A DNA stretch of 64,000 nucleotides from Loktanella sp. Its GTDB lineage: Bacteria; Pseudomonadota; Alphaproteobacteria; Rhodobacterales; Rhodobacteraceae. Positions within the stretch are counted from its first letter, which is position 1. The number at the start of each line of letters is the position of its first letter. The stretch covers positions 1 to 64,000 of the forward strand of contig JAGXIQ010000057.1 of NCBI GenBank assembly GCA_024635625.1, in the 5' to 3' direction. A program made the position numbers and the translations under genes. The notes below the pieces were generated by a model, which worked only from the letters and a program-made list of their open reading frames with translations, was not told the DNA's origin and made no database searches. Positions 51,919-60,675 of this stretch are shown piece by piece.

Positions 51919-52310
51919 CCGTGCACCTTTTCGATCGCACGGATCAGGTCGTTTTGTAGCTGCACAAAGTCAATGGACGCTGTCGTTTGCGGGCGTCCGA
52001 CAAGGACATAGTCCCACCCGGGTCGCCCATGAACAGGCAACACCAGTCGAGCGACTTCGCGCAAACGGCGTTTGGCGCGGTTGCGAGCGACGGCGTTTCC
52101 GACTTTCTTAGAGCAGGTGTAGCCGACACGCATCAGCACGTCGCCATCATCGCGGCGGCGGCCCTGCAAATGAACGCCAGGTGTGCCTTGTCTGCGACCG
52201 TGACTAGCGGCGATAAAATCGCGCCGTTGTGTCAGGATTTGTGGACGCAGCAAAACCGCCGGTTCGCCTTGATCAGGCGCACCCGGCGGCGTTATGTCGG
52301 TCATCGTCAA
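51915..52310 (-). CDS. rnpA: Ribonuclease P protein component
   Basis: [29 protein letters not shown] motif. Confidence 0.95.
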   Translation of the reverse strand: MTMTDITPPGAPDQGEPAVLLRPQILTQRRDFIAASHGRRQGTPGVHLQGRRRDDGDVLMRVGYTCSKKVGNAVARNRAKRRLREVARLVLPVHGRPGWDYVLVGRPQTTASIDFVQLQNDLIRAIEKVHG

Positions 52311-52318
52311 GTGAACGC

Positions 52319-52453
52319 TTACGCGCTCAGCTTGGCCCGGCCCTTGGCGCGGCGGGCGTTGATGATCTTGCGGCCAGACGGCGTTGCCATCCGGGCACGG
52401 AAACCGTGGCGGTTCTTGCGGACGCGGTTGCTGGGTTGGAACGTGCGCTTCAT
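52319..52453 (-). CDS. rpmH: 50S ribosomal protein L34
   Basis: [44 protein letters not shown]. Confidence 0.98.
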   Translation of the reverse strand: MKRTFQPSNRVRKNRHGFRARMATPSGRKIINARRAKGRAKLSA

Positions 52454-52733
52454 CGCTTGTCCTCCGGTTCGGGGGCCAAACCCGGGATGGATTCGAGGCC
52501 CGTCATTCATTCAGACCTGCCCTTTAAGTGGAGGCATGGTTCATGTCAACGCCGCGCTGCGGGAACTTTTGCAACAGATCGCACTTAACCTGCGCGGGCA
52601 TTGTTACAGTTTGCACGTTGCGGGGCGCGTATACGGCGTCCTGCATCAATCGGGCGTGATGCGGGTACCCACTGCGCAGGCTCTGCGCCATGTATGACAT
52701 AACCCGCTGCGACTGTGACAGAAAGTGACCGCC

Positions 52734-53486
52734 ATGCCCGACGAGAGTTCCACGAATCCCTTTTTGCGGCGATTGCCGTTGATCGGGGTCGCTGTTGTCG
52801 CTGTGGTCGGTGCGTATATCCTGCGTGATTACCTGACCTTCGACGCTTTGCGGCAGAACCGAGAATCGCTGCTGGCGTTTCGTGATGCGAACTACTTGCT
52901 GTGCGTACTTGGCTTTATCGGCGCCTATGCGGTCATCGTTGCTTTCAGTTTGCCCGGGGCTACGATCGCTACGCTAACTGGCGGATTTTTGTTTGGCAGC
53001 TTTCCAAGTGCTTTCCCGGTACTGCCGGGGGCCCTTTTTAATGTGGCTGGCGCGACGATCGGTGCCATTCTTTTGTTCCTCGCTGTCCGCTGGGGATTGG
53101 GCGACAACTTGGCCAAGCGCATGGATGCGAGTGACGGCGTGGTGAAGCGCATTAAGGACGGCATCGATGATGACGCCAACCAATGGTCTATGCTGTTTTT
53201 AATCCGTCTTGTTCCTGCTGTCCCCTTCTTTGTTGCGAACCTTGTGCCCGCGCTTGTTGGCGTGCCGTTGTTCCGCTTTGCGGTCAGCACCTTTTTCGGC
53301 ATCATGCCCGGGGCTCTTGTTTATACGTCAGTCGGGGCTGGGTTGGGCGAAGTCTTTGCCCGCGGCGAAACACCGGATCTTGGCATCATCTTCCAGCCCG
53401 CGATTCTTTTGCCGATCCTTGGGTTGTCCCTTTTGGCAGCGCTGCCACTGCTATTGAAAGCCGTCCGCGGCAAGAAAGGTCTGTAA
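52734..53486 (+). CDS. TVP38/TMEM64 (DedA-superfamily) membrane protein
   Basis: FSLPGATIATLTGGFLFG and LIRLVPAVPFFVANLVPALVGVPLFRFAVSTFFGIMPG. Confidence 0.9.
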   Translation: MPDESSTNPFLRRLPLIGVAVVAVVGAYILRDYLTFDALRQNRESLLAFRDANYLLCVLGFIGAYAVIVAFSLPGATIATLTGGFLFGSFPSAFPVLPGALFNVAGATIGAILLFLAVRWGLGDNLAKRMDASDGVVKRIKDGIDDDANQWSMLFLIRLVPAVPFFVANLVPALVGVPLFRFAVSTFFGIMPGALVYTSVGAGLGEVFARGETPDLGIIFQPAILLPILGLSLLAALPLLLKAVRGKKGL

Positions 53487-53487
53487 C

Positions 53488-54906
53488 ATGAACCGTATCA
53501 AAATCGACATTTGCATCATCGGGGCTGGGTCTGCTGGTCTTTCTGTGGCCGCCGGTGCCGCGCAAATGGGGGCGGCAGTCGTCCTGATTGAAGGCCATAA
53601 GATGGGCGGCGATTGTCTGAACTACGGTTGCATCCCATCGAAGGCTTTGATCGCATCTGCCAAACACGCCCACGAACCCCTCGAAAACGCAGCGTTCGGG
53701 GTAGAGGAAGTCTGGCCAAAAGTGGACTTTTCTGCCGTCAAAGATCACGTCCACGCCGTTATCGACGCCATCGCCCCGGTCGATAGTCAGGACCGGTTCG
53801 AAAATCTGGGTTGTACCGTTATCCGAGAAAACGCGCGTTTTATATCTGAAACAGAAGTGCAGGCAGGCGACACCATCATCACGGCCCGCCGGTTTGTCGT
53901 GGCGACCGGGTCTGGCCCCTTTGTCCCGCCCATTGACGGGCTGGACAAGGTATCTGTGCAGACGAACGAGACAATTTTCAACCTGCGCGAGCGCCCGGAT
54001 CACCTGTTAATCATTGGCGGTGGCCCCATCGGGATGGAGATGGCGCAGGCGCATGTCCGCCTCGGGTGTAAGGTAACTGTCATTGAAGGCGCAAAGGCGA
54101 TGGGCAAGGACGATCCTGAACTGGCCGCGATCGTGCTGGACAAGTTGCGTCGCGAGGGAATTGAAATCGTAGAGGACGCTCAGGCCGACCGCATTAGCGG
54201 TGGCGATGGCGTGGTGACCGTTCATACGCCGAAAGGCGATTTCAAAGGTACGCATCTGTTAGTCGCCGTAGGACGTGCAGTAAATGTCGACGGTCTTGAT
54301 CTGGGAAAGGCAAAGGTCGATTACGACCGCAAGGGGCTAAAGGTCGATGCTAGCTTACGATCAACCAGTAATAAAAGGGTTTATGCGGCCGGCGACGTTG
54401 CGGGTGGTATGCAGTTCACACATGTTGCTGGCTACCACGGTGGCCAGTTGGTGCGATCACTGGTGTTGGGTTTGCCCGCGAAGGTCCGCACAGACCATAT
54501 ACCATGGGCAACGTATACTGACCCCGAATTAGCGCAGGTCGGCCTGACGGAAGCACAGGCCATGAACAAGCATGGCGGCAAACTGACTGTTGTGCGATCT
54601 GAATACGAGCACAACGACCGAGCGAATACGGAACGGCGTACGACGGGTCTGATCAAGGTTATGGTCGTTGGTGGTAAGCCTGTCGGCGCATCGATTGTCG
54701 GGCATTTGGCTGGCGAATTGATCGGTATGTGGGCCATGGCCATAGCCAACGATCTTAAGATGACGGCGATCAGCAATACTGTTTTGCCTTATCCAACCTA
54801 TATGGAATTGAACAAGCGTGCTGCAGGGGCTTATTTCAGTCCTAAACTGTTCGAAAGTGCGGTTGTGAAAAAGGCGGTGGGTCTGGTGCAACGCTGGATG
54901 CCGTAA
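53488..54906 (+). CDS. FAD-dependent pyridine nucleotide-disulfide oxidoreductase (mercuric reductase/dihydrolipoamide dehydrogenase-like)
   Basis: GGDCLNYGCIPSKALIA redox-active CxxxxC; NAD-binding IIGGGPIGMEMAQ; no MerA-type N-terminal HMA or C-terminal Cys pair. Confidence 0.9.
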   Translation: MNRIKIDICIIGAGSAGLSVAAGAAQMGAAVVLIEGHKMGGDCLNYGCIPSKALIASAKHAHEPLENAAFGVEEVWPKVDFSAVKDHVHAVIDAIAPVDSQDRFENLGCTVIRENARFISETEVQAGDTIITARRFVVATGSGPFVPPIDGLDKVSVQTNETIFNLRERPDHLLIIGGGPIGMEMAQAHVRLGCKVTVIEGAKAMGKDDPELAAIVLDKLRREGIEIVEDAQADRISGGDGVVTVHTPKGDFKGTHLLVAVGRAVNVDGLDLGKAKVDYDRKGLKVDASLRSTSNKRVYAAGDVAGGMQFTHVAGYHGGQLVRSLVLGLPAKVRTDHIPWATYTDPELAQVGLTEAQAMNKHGGKLTVVRSEYEHNDRANTERRTTGLIKVMVVGGKPVGASIVGHLAGELIGMWAMAIANDLKMTAISNTVLPYPTYMELNKRAAGAYFSPKLFESAVVKKAVGLVQRWMP

Positions 54907-54918
54907 GACGGAGACGCA

Positions 54919-56319
54919 ATGCTGAATACCCTCTCGGGTCGATTCCTGATCTTGACCGTCATCTTTGTGATGCTGGCAGAGGTGTTCATCTTTGTCCCCT
55001 CCGTCGCCCGTTTTCGCGAGGATTATCTTTTGGCGCGCCTGGAAAGGGCGCAAATTGCCTCCCTCGCAGTCGAAGCTTCGGATATGCTGGCACCAGAATT
55101 AGAAGCCGAACTGTTAAAAAACGCTGGCGTTTTCAACGTGGTGCTGCGGCGTGATGATATGCGCCAGCTTGCGCTATCCTCTGCTATCCCGGCGCCGATT
55201 GCTGAAACCTACGATATGCGCGACCCTTCTGGCGCAGTGCTGATACACGACGCACTGACAACGCTGATGGACACTGAACCGCGCATTATCCGAGTGATCG
55301 GAAATCCGGTTCAGGGGGCTGGAATGCTAATCGAAGTCACGATGATGCAGATGCCTTTACGCAGTGCGATGATCGACTACGGCCTGAACGTGCTGTTCTT
55401 GTCGGCCATCATATCTGTCATCACAGCGCTCTTGTTGTTTCTGGCTGTGCAGGCGCTCATTGTGCGGCCGATCAAGGGCGTCATCGGTCACATGCAAAGC
55501 TATGCCGCTGCCCCGGAGGACGCGCGCCGCATCATCGAGCCCAGTGCAGGCGTGCGCGAATTGCGAGATGCAGAGGACGCCTTGCAGATGTTGCAGACAC
55601 AGCTGACCTCCGCCCTCAAGCAAAAGGACCGACTTGCGCAGTTGGGTGGGGCTGTTGCTAAGGTCAGCCACGATTTGCGCAATATTCTGACTTCAGCCCA
55701 GTTGTTCACTGACCGCATCGAAGGCTCTGATGATCCGCTGGTCATTCGGATGGCGCCGAAACTGGTCAGTTCGATCACGCGTGCCGTGCATCTGTGCGAA
55801 AGCACGCTTGCTTTCGGACGCGCCGACGAACCCGCTCCGCGTCTAAGTCGCGTTAATCTTGCCGGAATTGTGGATGAAGTCGTAGAAAGCGAACGCCTTG
55901 CCGCTGGCGACTACCCCCTGTCATTCGCTGAGGATATCCCGGCTACGATGACACTGCGCGCGGACGGCGAGCAAATCTTTCGTATCCTTTCAAACCTTGT
56001 CCGTAATGCTAGGCAGGCGATCATGGCTACTGGTGACCCCGGTGAAATTTGCCTGCGCGGCGAAGAGGACGACACAGTCTGGCGCATAACGATCTCTGAT
56101 ACCGGGCCCGGCCTTCCTGCCAAAGCTCGCGATCACCTTTTTCAGCCATTTCAGGGCGGGGTGCGCAAGGGTGGGGCAGGGCTTGGCCTAGTGATATCCG
56201 GCGACCTTGTGCGTGGTCACGGTGGGCGCCTGACCCTGCATGACACCACTGCCGCAGGTACGGTCTTTGTGATCGAGCTGCCCAAAGCCGACTTTGCGCT
56301 TGCCCCTGCGGCAGTCTGA
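54919..56319 (+). CDS. Sensor histidine kinase (two TM segments, HAMP-like, HisKA/HATPase)
   Basis: H-box AKVSHDLRNILTSAQLFTDRI, N-box LSNLVRNARQAI, G-box ISDTGPGLPAKARDHLFQPFQGG. Confidence 0.92.
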   Translation: MLNTLSGRFLILTVIFVMLAEVFIFVPSVARFREDYLLARLERAQIASLAVEASDMLAPELEAELLKNAGVFNVVLRRDDMRQLALSSAIPAPIAETYDMRDPSGAVLIHDALTTLMDTEPRIIRVIGNPVQGAGMLIEVTMMQMPLRSAMIDYGLNVLFLSAIISVITALLLFLAVQALIVRPIKGVIGHMQSYAAAPEDARRIIEPSAGVRELRDAEDALQMLQTQLTSALKQKDRLAQLGGAVAKVSHDLRNILTSAQLFTDRIEGSDDPLVIRMAPKLVSSITRAVHLCESTLAFGRADEPAPRLSRVNLAGIVDEVVESERLAAGDYPLSFAEDIPATMTLRADGEQIFRILSNLVRNARQAIMATGDPGEICLRGEEDDTVWRITISDTGPGLPAKARDHLFQPFQGGVRKGGAGLGLVISGDLVRGHGGRLTLHDTTAAGTVFVIELPKADFALAPAAV

Positions 56320-56379
56320 AAGTTTCTGCGTTTTCGGGCTTGCATCCCTGCAGAACGCCAGCTAAATCCCACCACAGGC

Positions 56380-56456
56380 GGATTGGTAGCTCAGTTGGAT
56401 AGAGTACTTGACTACGAATCAAGGGGTCGGGGGTTCGAATCCTCCCCAGTCCACCA
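56380..56456 (+). tRNA. tRNA-Arg(ACG)
   Basis: Cloverleaf: acceptor GGATTGG/CCAGTCC, anticodon stem CTTGA/TCAAG with loop CTACGAA, T-loop GGTTCGAATCC, encoded CCA. Confidence 0.97.
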
Positions 56457-56495
56457 ACTAATTATGTGTCGAAATTCGACATAGTTTGCCTTTGC

Positions 56496-56531
56496 GGTCA
56501 CGAAATTCCCTTTAATGGAAATTTCGTGACC
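56496..56531. repeat. 12-bp perfect inverted repeat immediately downstream of tRNA-Arg
   Basis: GGTCACGAAATT (56496-56507) and AATTTCGTGACC (56520-56531). Confidence 0.75.
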
Positions 56532-56756
56532 GGATAGCAAAAAGCAATTATTCCAAAAAATATCGAGATAGTTTGCGTAAATTGTTGCGTTTGCGATCAG
56601 ACGATGTTGCTGACCTGTTAGGGAACGCGCGAGTGTTTGCTTGCCGCGGATCAACGCCAGATACGTCGTACTCGACGCCGATCCAGATTGCCGTCGCAAG
56701 TGCATTGGGGCAGTGTCATGCAAATATCCTTGGACCTGAACGCGATTTCTTCTGCC

Positions 56757-58193
56757 ATGAGCAAAAAGACCCTTAATAAGAGCAATCTCGAAACGCTGGG
56801 CGCGGAAACGCTTGCTGCCTTGGTGATGGATCTTGTTCAGGGCAGCGCAGCCTTGCAGCGCCGTGCCCGGTTGGAGATCAGTGCCGCACAGGGCCCGAAT
56901 GATATTGCCGCGGATATTCGTAAGCGGTTCGCCACCTTGCGTCGCTCGACAACCTTCGTCGGCTGGCGCAAGCAGAAGGCATTGGTCAAAGACCTCGACG
57001 GCCTTTTGCGGATGATTGAGACGAATATAGCCCCGCACAACGCCGATGACGCGTTCGATCTGCTCTGGTCCTTCCTTCAGTTAGCATCGTCGGTTTATGA
57101 ACGCACCGATGACAGCAGTGGGACTTTGGGTGTCGTCTTTCGTGATGCTATCGACGCTATCGCAGCAATCTCTTTCCGTATAACTGTGGACTCTAAAACA
57201 CTTGCAGAGCGTATTCTGGATGCCGTGACTGATGCTGGATACGGCGAGTTCGACGGCGTCATCTCTGCGACGGCGGGTGCCTTGGGCGACGAAGGACTGG
57301 AGCATATGAAGGCCGTGACAAACGCTTGGGCCGACGTCCCGCCAAGTGCGGATGAAGTGGACAGATACAGCGGCTTCGGCCTGTCGATGTCTGCGGCTGA
57401 CAGAATTCGGCGCAATAAGGAACTCACCAAGTCAATCATCCTGGCGGACGTTGCCGACGCACAGGGCGACGTCGACGCCTACATGGCGCGGTACTCACCT
57501 GAACAACTGACCTACGGCACCATCGCGCCACGGGTTGCGCGTCGATTGTTGGACGCTGGCCGTGTGGACGATGCTATGATTGTTGTAGGCCGGGCGATGG
57601 CTGCAGACGTCGAAAATTCTTACAGGCTGTCCCGCTATGACCTCAATCTGGTGTATGAGGAGTGTCTTGAGCGGCAGGGTAAGTCAGAGGAACTGAGGGA
57701 ATATCTTTGGCAGAGCTTTGCAGAGACACTGGACGCGGAAAGCCTGCGAAAACACCTCAAATTGCTGCCTGACTTTGACGACAGCGAGGCAGAGGAAAAG
57801 GCCTTGGAACTTGCCGAAGCCTTTCCAGATTTAGAAGCGGCAATAGGCTTTCTGGTGCTTTGGCCAGCATTGGCCCGCGCCGCTCGGATGGTGCTGTCAC
57901 GCGCGGATGATCTGGACGGCAATCGGTATGAAGGACTGACCCCAGCCGCAGACGCTCTTTCGGAAAAGCAGCCGCTCGCTGCCGTTCTGCTGAGACGTGC
58001 AATGATCAAGGATGCCCTGAATGGCGCGAAATCAAAGCGCTACCGCTATGCTGCCCGGCATCTTGCAGAATGCCAGTCAAGCGACGCGACCATCGACGAC
58101 TATGGCAGCTTTCCAGGCCATGGCGCGTTTGTGGCGTATCTGAAGCAGAAACATCAACGCAAGTCTGGTTTCTGGGAACTCGTTGACGAATAG
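56757..58193 (+). CDS. DUF6880-like uncharacterised protein
   Basis: 478-aa ORF, MSKKTLNKSNLETLGAETLAALVMDLVQGSAALQRRARLEI..., helical-repeat-like; family assignment from memory. Confidence 0.7.
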   Translation: MSKKTLNKSNLETLGAETLAALVMDLVQGSAALQRRARLEISAAQGPNDIAADIRKRFATLRRSTTFVGWRKQKALVKDLDGLLRMIETNIAPHNADDAFDLLWSFLQLASSVYERTDDSSGTLGVVFRDAIDAIAAISFRITVDSKTLAERILDAVTDAGYGEFDGVISATAGALGDEGLEHMKAVTNAWADVPPSADEVDRYSGFGLSMSAADRIRRNKELTKSIILADVADAQGDVDAYMARYSPEQLTYGTIAPRVARRLLDAGRVDDAMIVVGRAMAADVENSYRLSRYDLNLVYEECLERQGKSEELREYLWQSFAETLDAESLRKHLKLLPDFDDSEAEEKALELAEAFPDLEAAIGFLVLWPALARAARMVLSRADDLDGNRYEGLTPAADALSEKQPLAAVLLRRAMIKDALNGAKSKRYRYAARHLAECQSSDATIDDYGSFPGHGAFVAYLKQKHQRKSGFWELVDE

Positions 58194-58334
58194 TTTTGGC
58201 CCGAGGACGAAGCGACTCCGCAGCACTGGCGCCTTTGTCTGATGGGGTGACGCGTCCGTAACGAGATGCATTTTGCAATCTGGCTGATCTGACTGACGAT
58301 TGGGGTCTTCTCCATCATCATTTAAGAGCTTTCC

Positions 58335-58600
58335 ATGACAGCGGGCAGAATAACCCCACTGCGACTACGTATGATCGAAAACATTCGCATCCGCGGCATG
58401 GGCGGCAAAGCGCAGAATTTACATATCCAGGCGGTCAAGGATTTCACAGCGTTCCTAGCGATCGGCGGATATGGCCCAGCCGAAAAAACTGCGCGCCTAT
58501 CAGTTTAATATAGCGCAACGGCGTCACCCTATCGACCTTAGGCATGCGCATCGTGGCGCTGCGGTTCTTTTTCAACGTGACGGAATCGAGTTTCTGCAAA
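58335..58600 (+). pseudogene. Decayed tyrosine recombinase (IS91-associated/phage-integrase-type) N-terminal remnant, frameshifted
   Basis: Frame 1: MTAGRITPLRLRMIENIRIRGMGGKAQNLHIQAVKDFTAFL (58335-58508); frame 2: KKLRAYQFNIAQR; frame 3: MRIVALRFFFNVT. These are consecutive segments of the usual core-binding domain. Confidence 0.7.
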
Positions 58601-58967
58601 ATTATTTGCTGTGGTTGTGGGCGATTTCTGATCTCCTCTTTGGCGAGGATCGCTCTCAAGAGAGTGGAAGAGGCCGCGACAGGCGCAGTTCAGAAGTCCA
58701 TTAGTGGTATTCGTCGCTAATCTTGGCAACTCAATTTATGGGAAGAACAGGCGAAGACCTAGTTAACTAAACTTATCGTTTGGCGCGATAGGCGACGCTA
58801 AATAGTAACGCACTACTGGCCCGTTTATTTTTATTTTTGTCTGATCAGAACGACTAGCATCTGAAAGGTCACCGGACTAGGCAACCTCACTGAATGAATG
58901 TCGGTGGTAGGTTGCCGCCGGGTTAATCTGTTCTATCTGTTACGGCGTAAACTGCAAAGGAGCCAAT

Positions 58968-59507
58968 ATGCCAGAGATGTCACAGCGCCCCGGCAACCGA
59001 TTGATGGACCGCCCGGAGTATAAATCGAAACCAAAGCCCTTAACCCGGGGGCCCGATGCCACGGTATTTGACGCGGTGTCAGCAATGTCTGACAAAAACT
59101 ATGGGTCCGTTATGATTGTCGACGGTGACGAAAAGGTCATCGGCGTCGTGACTGAGCGGGATATAATGAATAAGTTGGTGGGTAAGGGGTTAGACGCCAA
59201 GACGACCAAGCTGAGCGAGATTATGACTACTGATCCACGACTTGCGCGAGAGACCGACGACCTCATTGACTGGCTGCGGATTATGTCCAACGAACGATTC
59301 CGCCGCTTGCCAGTAGTTGACGCCGACGGGCGGATAAAGGTCGTTTTCACCCAAGGTGATTTTGTATCGTACAGTTGGCCAGAGTTGGTTTACCAAGCGA
59401 GGTCGATGGCTACGGCGACAGTGACAAAGAACTGGCCATTTTTTCTAATCGGCGGTGGAATTGCATTGTATTCAATTGTTATGGTGATCGTCGTTAGCGC
59501 ACTCTAA
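58968..59507 (+). CDS. Tandem CBS-domain protein with C-terminal transmembrane segment
   Basis: Two CBS repeats (TVFDAVSAMSDKNYGSVMIVDGDEKVIGVVTERDIMNKLV; RRLPVVDADGRIKVVFTQGDFVSY), then WPFFLIGGGIALYSIVMVIVVSAL. Confidence 0.85.
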   Translation: MPEMSQRPGNRLMDRPEYKSKPKPLTRGPDATVFDAVSAMSDKNYGSVMIVDGDEKVIGVVTERDIMNKLVGKGLDAKTTKLSEIMTTDPRLARETDDLIDWLRIMSNERFRRLPVVDADGRIKVVFTQGDFVSYSWPELVYQARSMATATVTKNWPFFLIGGGIALYSIVMVIVVSAL

Positions 59508-60675
59508 TGCTAGCTTAGCTGGATTATATTAATTTCCTCGTTGTTTTCTCGTATTGGTCTTGAATAGATTAATTCAAGGGGGCGTATGCAGTGATTTTAA
59601 TTTTTTGCGTGATCTCGTACGATTCAGCATTTCTGCTATACGTCATTTAGATCTCAAAACTTCAGCATTTGCCAGCCAGTGGGATATAATTCACAAGTAA
59701 CAGACGCTGCGCGATTAGTTCTTGGAGGAAGTAGACGCAGAGGTAAGATTAGGCGTCTGTGTTCGTTTGTTTATCCACACTTCATAAAGGCCAGAGGAAG
59801 GGGGGCGACATACGGCAGGAAACACCTATGCCCCTAATTCCTATAGTAGCGTTATACATTGAAAGATCAGACGGCCGGGGAAACGCCAGATCTCGGTAAA
59901 GGAATGCGACTCTTTGCCGAGATCGAGTCGGGCGACAACCTCGTGCGGTGCGACACCATATTTTAACATCCGTCGCCCCTAAGGGATACGCCTCACCGGG
60001 GGATTTCCTGATCCCGCCTGTCATTCAAAGTAAGCTCGGCGATGAGTGCCTAGACGCCCTCTGGTTCCTGGTGCGTGCAGGTGCGAAAAAAATAGGCGTA
60101 GAAAGTATAACGAAATTCGGCCGCACAGTGCTGTCGGTTGCAAAGTCATAGCTAGCATCCATAATCGTCGACGGACGAACAAACATCCTTCCGCAATGTC
60201 AGTTGGAAAACTCTGATTACTGGCGGTTCAAAGTTGGGTAATACGGCAGCTGATCATGCTCTAATTTTCAAAATTGACCATACTGTGGGGCCAAGATAGT
60301 ATCCGGCGCAGTCGCGCTGACGTTCGCCGACGGTCCGATATCACGTTAACAGCCGCGTCTGGCAGCGCAGGGAAGCTGTAGGGTGAAAGGCTAAAAATTA
60401 GGCGTCTATAGAGAGGTTGCCTTCATTTGCGCCCAATGCGCGTTGGTCGTTTAGCTTGACGCTGCGGACCCTCTAGTGACGCGAGCCAATGGCAATGTAA
60501 ATGCCCGCCACAAACATACCGTTACTTTGGGTCACAGTATCTATAAAGAAATCGGTGGCCATTCGCGGCGTTGCTTGCTCAACTCAGCATATCAGATTAC
60601 GCATTTATGACCTAAGGGTCCTTGTCCTGGTTGCGGATAATCAGGGAGCGCAGGGTTGCCACTATAAGGTTAGAA

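Noticed and set aside
56412-57038. 208-aa reverse ORF ending in WWTGEDSNPRPLDS
   Set aside because: Its C-terminal sequence is the translated antisense of the tRNA-Arg 3' half, a well-known annotation artefact.
59782-60151. Short ORFs in the 59.5-60.6 kb gene-poor region
   Set aside because: No motifs, poor start contexts and inconsistent codon usage; likely non-coding.
60170-60400. Possible insertion-sequence end remnant (…cagctgatcatgctctaattttcaaaattgacca…)
   Set aside because: Looks IS-like by memory, but no transposase fragment or paired inverted repeat could be identified.
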